A stretch of DNA of 42,155 nt from Desulfobacteraceae bacterium RAAP-1 (GCA_001443525.1 LKPX01000031.1:1-42155); one strand, 5' to 3'; positions 1 through 7,751 are shown, counted from the stretch's first letter. Numbers and translations: made by a program. Notes: generated by a model from the sequence alone, not told the origin.

Positions 1-118
1 GCGAAACCACAATCTGTTTCACGATTGCAATGATAATGATAAATAATATAAAGTTATTCAGTTTGGCAAATTTCTTTAAACGATTATACAGGGTTGTTTC
101 CATAACTTTATCATTCAT
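1..118 (-). CDS. Partial membrane protein (N-terminus only)
   Basis: An open frame reads leftward off the window edge from an ATG at 118. It gives 39 residues beginning MNDKVMETTLYNRLKKFAK, followed by a strongly hydrophobic stretch (NFILFIIIIAIVKQIVV) that would be a first membrane segment after a short basic cytoplasmic N-terminus. An AGGAAG Shine-Dalgarno-like sequence lies 5 nt before the ATG, which supports the start. An internal Met at residue 6 is an alternative. The family cannot be recognised from this fragment. It follows a truncated gene on the same strand by about 50 nt, so the two may once have been an operon. Confidence 0.5.
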   Translation of the reverse strand, partial: MNDKVMETTLYNRLKKFAKLNNFILFIIIIAIVKQIVVS

Positions 119-168
119 AAAAGCTTCCTATCATTTTATTAGCATTGATGCCACAATGGATATAACGA

Positions 169-345
169 TTAAATATCATTAGAAAAGCATACTAAAAGCC
201 TTTTGTAAATGAGCCGTCCTATTCCACGTATCGATTTATTATATTCCAACTTATTTTGTAATGCAGACAGTTCCTCCTCGGTAATATCCGATTGCTCATT
301 AATCTGCTGACCATATCCTTGATGAATCGATTCTATCTGCTTTAG
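169..345 (-). pseudogene. 3' remnant of an unidentified gene, cut by IS remnant
   Basis: On the minus strand a start-less open frame ends with TAA at 169-171. It encodes a polar, coiled-coil-like stretch (around IESIHQGYGQQINEQSD, then EEELSALQNKLEYNKS) ending LLVCFSNDI. The frame stays open to about 369, but sequence from about 345 onward is explained by the transposase remnant on the other strand. The likely reading is that an insertion removed the 5' part of this gene. It is not recognised as any family. The next minus-strand gene starts about 50 nt downstream. Confidence 0.35.
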
Positions 346-944
346 ATGGACAGCGGCTTGTTGTTGGCTTTAATCCAGTTTTATTCCGTGAAGACCGCAG
401 CAGTCGCCAGGAAAAACTTCAGTTCTTTGAAACCTATATCCAAAATGAAAACCTTGGCCTGCAAAATGCTAAAAGGGATCGGAATCACAATACTATAAAA
501 AATCGTATCGTCTTTGAATTAAAATGATTGAAGCTAAAAAAATACTATCATGATCCCATACTGCACTCCATTAAGATTAGCAATACACTTAAAGATGGCA
601 GCATTAAATGGGGCGACAGCTTTAAAATTGAAATTTAGATCAATAGTGAAACTCTTGCCGCAGAAAAACTATTAGATGGTGTATGCGTTTTTGTGTCCAA
701 CCACATTGAGAAACAGGGGGCAAAGTTTCAAACTCAAGGCACCCAAATCATCAGGACTTATCGTGAAAAAACCAAGATTGAAGACGTTTTCAAGAATGTG
801 AAATCGTTTTTAAAAATCAGACCATTTTTTGTGAACAAAGATAAATCTACTGGTAAAATCATTAGAAAATCGGTGGAACTTCCCAAATGCACTCGCAAGC
901 TACTCCAGCAAATCGGGATGGAGCTCATAGCCGTTGAAACTTGA
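345..944 (+). pseudogene. Decayed IS1634-type (IS4-like) transposase
   Basis: In one frame the sequence reads GQRLVVGFNPVLFREDRSSR, then YHDPILHS, then LLDGVCVFVSNHIEKQG and YREKTKIEDVFKNVKSFLKI. This order is characteristic of the C-terminal half of IS1634-family DDE transposases (the Y-R-x-K-x-K-I-E region contains the catalytic Glu). The frame is broken by TGA at 525-527 and TAG at 636-638. About 45 residues normally found between RPFFV and the K-D-K-S-T-G-K segment appear to be missing. The N-terminal half with the first catalytic Asp is absent. No terminal inverted repeats were identified. This is a dead remnant, and its left end marks the truncation of the neighbouring minus-strand gene. 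Confidence 0.7.
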
Positions 945-967
945 CTTATTGCTTAAATATAATAGTT

Positions 968-1068
968 GATGGCCTCGTAAAAAGTCGGTTTTAGCCTATT
1001 TTTACAACAATAACATCTTGAATTTATTGGTTGTTAATATCTGGTTTTTGACTTTTTACGAAGCCGTC
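968..1068. repeat. Palindromic intergenic repeat, copy 1 (divergent core)
   Basis: The sequence is bounded by inverted copies of a 19-bp end: GATGGCCTCGTAAAAAGTC at the left and GACTTTTTACGAAGCCGTC at the right. The same ends occur in the copies at 5354, 18898 and 24422. The AT-rich interior here differs from those copies, so it shares only the ends. It has no coding capacity for a transposase and resembles a MITE-like element. Confidence 0.65.
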
Positions 1069-1304
1069 AACATTGATAACGGACCAGAATGCAGTGGCCG
1101 CCGCACTCAATTTCTGTTTCGCTTGTTCCCCAATGGTCACTGATGTGAGCGTCTTCAGAAATTGCGACTTTGACGCAATCCTTTGAGCTTACAGGATAAG
1201 TTTCTCCAAAGTCCAAAAATCGTTATACTTGTTATTATCCTCTTGGTGAAGTATATTGCACTCTGCCCGCCTTTTGTTAAGAACGGAGATTATCATGCAC
1301 AAAA
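1069..1304. other. Intergenic, unassigned
   Basis: The stretch between repeat copy 1 and the pseudouridine synthase gene contains no recognised gene. Its last part holds a GGAG Shine-Dalgarno (1285-1288) placed 6 nt before an ATG at 1295. That ATG opens a 7-codon frame (MHKNDHN, stop at 1316-1318) overlapping the annotated start of the next gene. Confidence 0.4.
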
Positions 1305-2117
1305 ATGATCACAATTAAATTCAAACACGTTCAGATACCCGTGCTGGCTATGGGAAAGGGCTGGCTGATCGTGGATAAACCCGCTGGCCTGACGGTTCAC
1401 AACGCGACCGGCCGGGATATTTGCTCCCTGGTTTCCACCTGGATACAAAAAGAAGTGCTGCTTACGGAACAGATCGATTTGGACCCGGAATTTGGCGTCA
1501 ATTCGGTTCATCGCCTGGACAAGGAAACCAGCGGCGTTATGCTGCTGGCCGCCAACCGAGAGAATTTTAGCTTTTTTTCCAATCAGTTTGAATCCCGTCA
1601 GGTAAAAAAGCGATATGTCGCCATTTTGCATGGCCGGCTTGAAAAACCGGACGAAAACGACCCGTGGGGAACATGGGGATGGCCTCTGTCAGAAACCGCC
1701 GGCGGGCGACAGCATCCCGAAGGCCCTGGAAACCGAAAGGACAGCCAGACCCATTACTGGATTCTTGACCACAGCGCCCATTACACAATGGTGGAAATCG
1801 AGCTTCTCACTGGTCGCACACATCAGATCCGGCGGCATGCAAAACTATCTGGTCATCCGGTTGTCGGCGACACACGCTACGGATCAAAACGGGCTATCAA
1901 CACCTTGAAACGGCGTTTTGACTTTAACCGTCTGGCACTGCATGCCCGTACGCTTACCCTGCAACTGCCCGACAAAAAAGTGCCGGAAACCATCGAAACC
2001 CCGACGATTCCCACCCAAATGCGGGATCTGTTTCAAAATGACCTTGCAGCAACGCCCTCTGGTATTTTTTTTACGCCCAGGAATCCAGGACAAAATACTC
2101 CGTCTGTTGCCGTTTAG
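1305..2117 (+). CDS. RluA-family 23S rRNA/tRNA pseudouridine synthase
   Basis: This enzyme isomerises specific uridines to pseudouridine in structured RNA. The 270-residue protein shows the family core: LIVDKPAGLTVHN near the N-terminus, the catalytic loop VHRLDKETSGVMLLA (catalytic Asp in H-R-L-D), the KRYVAILHG strand, and ELLTGRTHQIRRHAKLSGHPVVGDTRYG. No S4 RNA-binding domain is present N-terminally, so it is closer to RluA/TruC-like proteins than to RluC/RluD. The true target (rRNA or tRNA) cannot be told from sequence. The start at 1305 lacks a well-spaced Shine-Dalgarno: the GGAG upstream serves an overlapping 7-codon frame better, so translation may begin by reinitiation or at a later codon such as 1350. 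It is followed closely by larB. Confidence 0.85.
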   Translation: MITIKFKHVQIPVLAMGKGWLIVDKPAGLTVHNATGRDICSLVSTWIQKEVLLTEQIDLDPEFGVNSVHRLDKETSGVMLLAANRENFSFFSNQFESRQVKKRYVAILHGRLEKPDENDPWGTWGWPLSETAGGRQHPEGPGNRKDSQTHYWILDHSAHYTMVEIELLTGRTHQIRRHAKLSGHPVVGDTRYGSKRAINTLKRRFDFNRLALHARTLTLQLPDKKVPETIETPTIPTQMRDLFQNDLAATPSGIFFTPRNPGQNTPSVAV

Positions 2118-2185
2118 CGCCTGCGCGTTTGATTTGGAAAATCAACCTATTACAAGTACATCAAAGATATTTTACAATAAACGAT

Positions 2186-2941
2186 ATGGATAATGATCAA
2201 CTCAAAACATTGATTGAAAAAATTCAGAAGGGAGATATCGGCGTTGACGCAGCGATGGAAATCCTCAAACGCCTGCCGTTCGAGGATATTGGATTCGCCA
2301 GGATAGATCACCATCGGTGCATCCGAAACGGCGCACCAGAAGTGATTTATTGTGAAGGGAAAACCCTTTTCCAGATACAGGAAATCGTTCGAAGGCTTGC
2401 CACCTATCATCCCAATATCCTGGCAACCCGCGCCAGTCACGCTGTATATGAAGCCATTCAGGACACCCAGTTGCCATGCGTCTATCATGACATGGCCAGA
2501 ATCGTCGTAATTCAACCGGATGATATCGAAAAAATCGGGCAGATCGTGGTGGTTTCCGCCGGAACATCCGATATGCCAGTTGCCGAAGAAGCTGCGGTTA
2601 CCGCTGAGACCCTGGGCAATCAGGTCAAACGGCTGTACGACGTCGGGGTGGCGGGTATTCACCGGCTTCTGTCGGTATGGGACGATTTGTCTCATGCCAA
2701 TGCCACGGTCGTAGTGGCAGGCATGGAAGGCGCTTTGGCCAGTGTCGTGGGCGGCCTTGTATCATGCCCTGTCATCGGAGTGCCCACCAGCGTCGGCTAC
2801 GGCGCCAGTTTCGGCGGCATTGCAGCGCTCCTCAGCATGCTCAACAGTTGTGCTTCCGGTGTATCCGTTGTCAATATCGACAACGGATTCGGCGCAGGAT
2901 ATCAGGCAAGCATCATTAATCATCTGGCGACACGACACTGA
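2186..2941 (+). CDS. larB: LarB, nickel-pincer cofactor carboxylase/hydrolase
   Basis: LarB carboxylates nicotinic acid adenine dinucleotide and hydrolyses its phosphoanhydride, the first step of nickel-pincer-nucleotide synthesis for LarA-type racemases and epimerases. The 251-residue product has an N-terminal helical part and a C-terminal domain related to AIR carboxylase PurE: RIDHHRCIRNGAPEVIYCEGKT, VVVSAGTSDMPVAEEAA, GMEGALASVVGG, IGVPTSVGYGASFGGIAALL, and NIDNGFGAGY near the end. The start is placed at the MDNDQLKTL methionine (2186), where homology begins, although its Shine-Dalgarno is weak. An upstream in-frame ATG at 2129 would add 19 unlikely residues. larA, larC and larE are not in the window. 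The gene is probably co-transcribed with the pseudouridine synthase. Confidence 0.88.
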   Translation: MDNDQLKTLIEKIQKGDIGVDAAMEILKRLPFEDIGFARIDHHRCIRNGAPEVIYCEGKTLFQIQEIVRRLATYHPNILATRASHAVYEAIQDTQLPCVYHDMARIVVIQPDDIEKIGQIVVVSAGTSDMPVAEEAAVTAETLGNQVKRLYDVGVAGIHRLLSVWDDLSHANATVVVAGMEGALASVVGGLVSCPVIGVPTSVGYGASFGGIAALLSMLNSCASGVSVVNIDNGFGAGYQASIINHLATRH

Positions 2942-3007
2942 TGGCAATGCACAAAAGCAGGGGAAAAACGAATTCAAATAGTTTATTTCCGGATAGCCAC
3001 GGCAATA

Positions 3008-4501
3008 TCAGCGTTTTGAGGCATCCTCAGGCATCCCGCAGATGGCCAGGATCATGTTTTCGAGAACCAGGGATGGGTTTGTTCTGCTGGATATCAGACT
3101 GACATTGGCGTGATACAGGTGGCTGACGGCCTGGATGAGTTCCTGCCTGGAAAAATGATCGGCATTTTGCAACAGCTTGTACACCGCAAAGGCGTTTGAC
3201 TGTTTGGATACCAGCAGCTCGGTGGAGGGCTGAGAAGGCTTTTTCTTTTGTTTTCCAGGCAGTGCAGAGGTCTCATCCGACGAAGCATCGCGACGCTTCC
3301 ATATATCAAGGCGCTCAATCAAGGCGCCATCCTGCGCCTGAAGCGCCGGAAGTACTGTCTGGTTGAACTGCCTGTTGAACTGATCGTAAGAACATCCGGC
3401 CTTCCAGAATCTGAACGCCGGTGTTTCCATCAAGTCTTTCAGAATCAAAAGTTTCCGGATCTGTTTAGTGATGGCCGATACAATTTGAAGCGGAAAAAAC
3501 CCCCTGGAAAGCAGGGCGCGCAGATAAAACAGAGCGGATTCCGGCTTCCGATCCAGCACAGCCCCCGTCATTTCATAAATGGGATCCTGACGGGTGCGGG
3601 GAATGACAGCCTGCACATCTTCGGCGGTAATGGATTTACGCTCCCCTGCATACTGCGCCAGCTTTTGAAGGTTGCCGGCGAATGTTCTCAAATCAAACCC
3701 TGTAATTTCCACAAGCTGCTGAAACGCATCCTTGGCCATGGTTTTACCCAGCGGCGTCAGTACAGACTTGAGCTGTTCCCCTAAAATAGCGGCTTTGGCT
3801 TTTTTGTCCGCCCATGAATCCGTAGCCGGCGCCGAGCAGTCTATGACCAGTCCCTTCTCCGCAATGATCTTGTAAAGCCCTTTTCGCTTGTCCACCATAT
3901 CTGTTGTCAGAATCAGGCGCGCATCCGGAACAAATCCTTTTTCAATCGCCCGCTGTAAAATCTTGGCGCTGTCTTCACCGGAAGATGCGCCGACCGGATT
4001 TTCCATGCAGTAATCCACCAGACTGTCTATCCATGCGGCATCCTGCCCGACATCCGCATCCAGCTTCAGCGCTGTGTAATTTTTATCACGGATATCTTCG
4101 ATGGTCAGGTTCATCACGGACAGCAGTGAAAAAAAACCGCGGGCCGCCGACTTGATGTCTTTCTCATCAAAGGCGGTTTTGATTTTCTGGAAAAGATCAT
4201 CCGCGTTTTTCTTGCCATGAAAAATCCGGGTATCCAGAAAACCCACCACCTTCTCTTCAGAAAAAAAAGAATAGGTGGAGAGTTTTTCGATAGCGCCATA
4301 CACGTTTTCCGGAGCGCCATCCACGGATTCATAGCTCACGGTCTGCTTTTCCGGCGGCACTATCGCGTTCAGAACCATGTGAAGAGCTGTTTTATAAAGC
4401 AGCTCATCCCCATATATCAGTATCGCTGACGGCAGCAACGCTCCCGCGGCGGAGATACGGCTAAGGTAAGCTTTGATGTCGGCATACAGGATTTCAGACA
4501 T
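3008..4501 (-). CDS. holA: DNA polymerase III subunit delta (HolA-like)
   Basis: The delta subunit of the clamp loader opens the beta sliding clamp. The protein has the expected AAA+-like fold order: an N-terminal AILIYGDELLYKTAL segment where the family has its L-x-G-x-E/D motif, a middle RLILTTDMVDKRKGLYKII strand-turn (family consensus L-x-x-x-x-x-x-D-K-R), and the C-terminal helical collar, including FDLRTFAGNLQKLAQYAG and a region starting PIYEMTGAVLDRKPESAL. At 497 residues it is well above the usual length of about 340. Extra sequence lies between the first strands and the RLILTT segment (roughly residues 120-200) and in a K/S-rich linker (GKQKKKPSQPS) near the C-terminus. Start 4501 (MSEILYADI) is preferred because the upstream in-frame extension to 4567 runs into the preceding gene. 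It lies 23 nt downstream of the YkgJ-like gene. Confidence 0.8.
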   Translation of the reverse strand: MSEILYADIKAYLSRISAAGALLPSAILIYGDELLYKTALHMVLNAIVPPEKQTVSYESVDGAPENVYGAIEKLSTYSFFSEEKVVGFLDTRIFHGKKNADDLFQKIKTAFDEKDIKSAARGFFSLLSVMNLTIEDIRDKNYTALKLDADVGQDAAWIDSLVDYCMENPVGASSGEDSAKILQRAIEKGFVPDARLILTTDMVDKRKGLYKIIAEKGLVIDCSAPATDSWADKKAKAAILGEQLKSVLTPLGKTMAKDAFQQLVEITGFDLRTFAGNLQKLAQYAGERKSITAEDVQAVIPRTRQDPIYEMTGAVLDRKPESALFYLRALLSRGFFPLQIVSAITKQIRKLLILKDLMETPAFRFWKAGCSYDQFNRQFNQTVLPALQAQDGALIERLDIWKRRDASSDETSALPGKQKKKPSQPSTELLVSKQSNAFAVYKLLQNADHFSRQELIQAVSHLYHANVSLISSRTNPSLVLENMILAICGMPEDASKR

Positions 4502-4524
4502 TCGCAGTACAAAAAAGCCATTTG

Positions 4525-5265
4525 TTATTGATGGGAAAAAGATCCGAATATGGCGTGCCTCAGCCATACCAGACCGAATTTCAGCAGCTCTGTATCATTC
4601 TCCTGAATCATCTTCCAGGATTCCGCGCTGAGATTCAGCTTCTGACAGGAATAATTATCCGTCAGGTACTGTCTGAATGTATCCAGGTCGTAATAGACCA
4701 TATGAAAAAGCTGCCGCTGCCCGTCATCCAGGGGCCCCGGCAACAGACGATTTTTTAAACTGATGATATCCATCATCCGGTCATTCATATCATCGTAGGA
4801 AGCAATGTCCTGAGATGCTATCCACTCTCTGACGGTCTGCGGATGATTCTCTTCATGTCCCTTACAGTGAGGCTCCACCAGTAACCCATATTGTACGGTC
4901 ATTTTTCCGGTTTCACGTGACCGGGAAAGCATTCTGGCAAGCGGATACGTGCGGCAGGAAGAGGGCCGGCTGTCATATACCCGGCAGCCTTCCGGCGACA
5001 TAAAAATACAGGAAAAGCCATCTTCCCGCCTATTTTTCAATGTTCGTACTGGAATTCCGGTTTCCGGGCCGATATGTCGGGACGTATAGGTTTCCAGAAA
5101 GTCACTGGAAGTCATTTTAAGATGCTGTTTGAGCCGCAGCACATCATAAGGGGTCAAAAACTGGTTCACGTCCCTGCAGCACTCATTGAAACAGGAAACG
5201 CCGGCGTGGCAGGAAAATTTGAACGTATCATCCAAAGATAAAGGGATAAGAATTTGTTCTTCCAT
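4525..5265 (-). CDS. YkgJ-family cysteine-cluster protein
   Basis: The 246-residue soluble protein carries the N-terminal Cys cluster C-H-A-G-V-S-C-F-N-E-C-C and a second set in the form SCIFMSPEGCRVYDSRPSSCRTYPLA. Together these make the UPF0153/YkgJ metal-chelating motif (Zn or Fe-S proposed, function undefined). The C-terminal half is helical and unremarkable. It reads into the holA gene 23 nt downstream, so the two probably share a transcript. A weak GGTGAG-type ribosome site precedes the ATG. A second YkgJ-like protein is encoded at 10885. Confidence 0.8.
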   Translation of the reverse strand: MEEQILIPLSLDDTFKFSCHAGVSCFNECCRDVNQFLTPYDVLRLKQHLKMTSSDFLETYTSRHIGPETGIPVRTLKNRREDGFSCIFMSPEGCRVYDSRPSSCRTYPLARMLSRSRETGKMTVQYGLLVEPHCKGHEENHPQTVREWIASQDIASYDDMNDRMMDIISLKNRLLPGPLDDGQRQLFHMVYYDLDTFRQYLTDNYSCQKLNLSAESWKMIQENDTELLKFGLVWLRHAIFGSFSHQ

Positions 5266-5353
5266 GGTTATGTCTCACCAAAAATCGAAAGGTTATTTGA
5301 TACTGCTTTTTATCACATCATACATTCCCGAAACAAGCTGATTCATCAGAATT

Positions 5354-5507
5354 GACGGCTTCGTAAAAAGTCCGGATGCTGCGTTGCGCTGCATCCTTCG
5401 TCGTTGCAGCGTACCCAAAAGTACGCTTCACTCCTTGCGGATTTGCGCGCCTTGCCTGCGAACTTTTTACAAAGCCGTCTGAAAATCGACTTTTTACGAG
5501 AGCATCA
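5354..5507. repeat. Palindromic intergenic repeat, copy 2
   Basis: The copy begins GACGGCTTCGTAAAAAGTC and has an inverted end at 5461-5479 (AACTTTTTACAAAGCCGTC). A third end-like motif follows at 5488-5507 (GACTTTTTACGAGAGCATCA). The 90-nt core is GC-rich and nearly identical to copy 3 at 18898, including the extra third motif, and to the reverse complement of copy 4 at 24422. Open frames through it look spurious because the same frames recur only as part of the repeat. It sits between divergent genes. Confidence 0.8.
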
Positions 5508-5593
5508 GAATTGACGAATGTAAGTTTTCCGGTTAGTTCGCAGATATCAAGCAATTCATGTTTTTATAAATTTTTAAAGAAAATGGATATTGA

Positions 5594-5635
5594 TACAAAT
5601 ATGTAATCATAAAAATATGATATTACAATATTGTA
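5594..5635 (+). promoter_or_regulatory. Paired TACA-N4-TGTA dyads (putative enhancer sites)
   Basis: Two dyads, TACAAATATGTA at 5594-5605 and the perfect palindrome TACAATATTGTA at 5624-5635, lie exactly 30 bp apart. They are 45-86 bp upstream of a sigma-54-like promoter. The same motif occurs upstream of amt and urtA. The placement and the three-helical-turn spacing suit dimers of a sigma-54 enhancer-binding protein such as NtrC. Confidence 0.5.
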
Positions 5636-5679
5636 TAGACGGTCAGATTTTATATCATGTAAAAACGGGTTGTTATAAT

Positions 5680-5695
5680 TGGCACGCATTTTGAT
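5680..5695 (+). promoter_or_regulatory. Sigma-54-type promoter for the APC permease gene
   Basis: TGGCACGCATTTTGAT matches the consensus TGGCACG-N4-TTGCA/T at every conserved base except the C of the -12 GC (here GA). The GG and GA doublets have the required 10-nt gap. The site lies 88 bp before the ATG at 5783. Confidence 0.6.
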
Positions 5696-5782
5696 TATAC
5701 CGATAAGCAAATCATTGTTTTGAATTCGGCATTCAAAAGCCTCCGGTTAAAATGACAACACACGTAACGAAAGGAGAAGATT

Positions 5783-7675
5783 ATGGCAAACGAACCTCAG
5801 CCCACCCGAGGAACACTCGGTCTGACAGGGTTAACAATGAATGCGATGGCGTTGATTGCTCCGGGCGCATTCCTGTGGTTGACATTTCAGATGCAGTCAT
5901 TGTACGGCGCACCGATGGCGGGCTGCGCCATGTGGTTTGGTATCATATTTGCGCTGATGCTGTGTTTCGCCACAGCCATCAGCTATTCGGAACTGGCCAA
6001 ACTTTACCCTGGCCCGGGTTCATCCTATTTATACGCTGAGCAGGCATTTCTCTCAAAGACACACGCCTACAGCTTTGCGCGGATCGCTAAATTCATCACG
6101 GGCTGGGCAAGCCACCTCTATTACTGGGTATATCCCGGCGTCATGGTCGGCGTGACGGCGATTCTGAGCGGATACCTGCTGTATCAGTTTTTCCCGGATT
6201 CTTTCAGCGGCGTCTATAACAGCCCGCTCTTCATGGTGCTTTTCTGCATTGTGTTTTCATTCGGTGTAGCCTATATCGCCTTTCGCGGCGTAACGGGCAC
6301 AACGGCTGTCAATGTGGCGATTAATGTCATCCAGATATCGGCGCTCCTGATATTTTCCGTGATTGCGCTGGGCTATCGTTTTCAGCATCCGCAGGGTTCC
6401 ACAGGGTTTCATTTGTCCAGCGGTGTCGCTGTGAATTATCAGGTGGCTCAGGGCGTTCAGAAAGACAGCGCCGGAAATCCACTGCCGGTTTTAGACGCCG
6501 ATGGTAAACCAACCGTTGACAAACAGGGAAAGCCGATATATCTGATGCAGGATTTGCTGGACGCCAAAACCGGTATGCCGGTTCCGGCCGATAAGGACGG
6601 CAACCCTGTCAGCGATCCGAAGCTTGCCGCTCCATTTACGGTGGACTATACCGACGGCGCGATCACCAGGGACGACAAGGGAGGCGAAATCTTCAACTAT
6701 CATTCGACCGCATCGTCCGTCATTTCGCCTCACGGGTTCAGCTTCATTTTCATTCAGGCCGCCATTGCCATTCTGATTCTGGTTGGCTTTGAATCGGTAA
6801 CCTCCATGGGCGATGAAGCCAAACATCCTAAAAAGGATATCCCCAGAGCTGTTCTGTTATCGCTGGCGATTCAGGGTGCGGTGTGCTATGTCATTGAATA
6901 TTTTGCAGCCAATTACTTTCTCCACAACGGTTACACCATGCCGATGGCGGGCGCATCCAGCGCTCCGGTCGGCGACATGATGGTTCTTGCCGGAACGTGG
7001 CTTTTCGGGAGTTATACAGCCGGCAAGGCGTTCATGCTGGTACAGGCGTTCACCGTGTTTCTGGCGCTGATCGGCACCACGCTTTCCTGCCTCAGCACGG
7101 GCGCCAGAGTCACCTACGCCATGGGCAGGGATGAAGAAATGCCGTCTCATTTCGGGCTCCTGCACGGAAAAACGATGTCGCCTTACCGGGCGATCTGGGC
7201 GTTGGCCTTCATTTCCGCCGTCATCGGCATCCTGACGGTGTCGGTGTATCTCGGCGGCCAGTCCGCAGCGCCCGCGGCATTGGACAAGCATAACTTCTGG
7301 TACAGCTTCGGCATATTCTCTCCGGAAATGTACACAAAGCTGCCCAACACCCTGGTCATCATGACCCTGGTCAGCAATTTCGGAACCTTTCTGCTCTACA
7401 TGATCACCTGCTGGATCGCCATTGTAGCGTTTAAGGAACATCACAGCTATAACGGATTCAAACACATGGTGGTTCCGGTTCTGGGGCTGATAGCAAATCT
7501 GATCATCATGCTGTTTTATCTGATCGGGCCGTTTATGGTCGCAGGAATGAGCTGGAAGGAGCCTTACATTGCTCTGGGGATTTGCGGGCTCTGGGGCATT
7601 TATGGAGCGTTCTATTTCGTAAAAACGAGCAAAGCTACAGGAAAGGCAATTTTGCTCAAGGAAAGACCCGCTTAA
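5783..7675 (+). CDS. APC-superfamily amino-acid/amine permease with long loop
   Basis: This 630-residue integral membrane protein begins with a typical APC first helix region (GLTGLTMNAMALIAPGAFLWL, including a family-typical G-A dipeptide). It continues with about 12 hydrophobic segments, ELAKLYPGPGSSYLYAEQAF, and the signature GFESVTSMGDEAKHPKKDIPRA. APC permeases are normally 450-550 residues. The excess is a hydrophilic loop of about 95 residues (roughly 210-310) containing repeated D/A-x-x-G-K/N-P turns (SAGNP, DADGKP, DKQGKP, DKDGNP). The substrate is unknown. The start is supported by GAAAGGAG 6 nt upstream. A sigma-54-like promoter and paired dyads suggest nitrogen control. A phosphatase-kinase gene follows after 165 bp. 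Confidence 0.85.
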   Translation: MANEPQPTRGTLGLTGLTMNAMALIAPGAFLWLTFQMQSLYGAPMAGCAMWFGIIFALMLCFATAISYSELAKLYPGPGSSYLYAEQAFLSKTHAYSFARIAKFITGWASHLYYWVYPGVMVGVTAILSGYLLYQFFPDSFSGVYNSPLFMVLFCIVFSFGVAYIAFRGVTGTTAVNVAINVIQISALLIFSVIALGYRFQHPQGSTGFHLSSGVAVNYQVAQGVQKDSAGNPLPVLDADGKPTVDKQGKPIYLMQDLLDAKTGMPVPADKDGNPVSDPKLAAPFTVDYTDGAITRDDKGGEIFNYHSTASSVISPHGFSFIFIQAAIAILILVGFESVTSMGDEAKHPKKDIPRAVLLSLAIQGAVCYVIEYFAANYFLHNGYTMPMAGASSAPVGDMMVLAGTWLFGSYTAGKAFMLVQAFTVFLALIGTTLSCLSTGARVTYAMGRDEEMPSHFGLLHGKTMSPYRAIWALAFISAVIGILTVSVYLGGQSAAPAALDKHNFWYSFGIFSPEMYTKLPNTLVIMTLVSNFGTFLLYMITCWIAIVAFKEHHSYNGFKHMVVPVLGLIANLIIMLFYLIGPFMVAGMSWKEPYIALGICGLWGIYGAFYFVKTSKATGKAILLKERPA

Positions 7676-7704
7676 GCGCGTTGGGCACCTGGAAAAATTG
7701 AGAC

Positions 7705-7751
7705 ATCCCTGCCTGTGAAGCATATATCCTGTACGCTTCACAGGCAGGGAT
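7705..7751. terminator. Strong hairpin between permease and kinase genes
   Basis: A perfect 17-bp stem (ATCCCTGCCTGTGAAGC at 7705-7721 pairs with 7735-7751) closes a 13-nt loop about 30 nt after the permease stop codon. There is no T-run on either side, so it is not a classical intrinsic terminator. It may instead stabilise the permease mRNA 3' end or attenuate read-through into the kinase gene. Confidence 0.5.

Noticed and set aside
5318-5606. Open frames on both strands (78 and 76 codons) inside repeat copy 2
   Set aside because: They are formed by the repeat itself; similar frames recur in the other copies, with no ribosome sites and no independent homology.
6857-7741. Long antisense frame (294 codons) under the APC permease
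   Set aside because: It is a shadow of the permease coding frame with no motif and no ribosome site.
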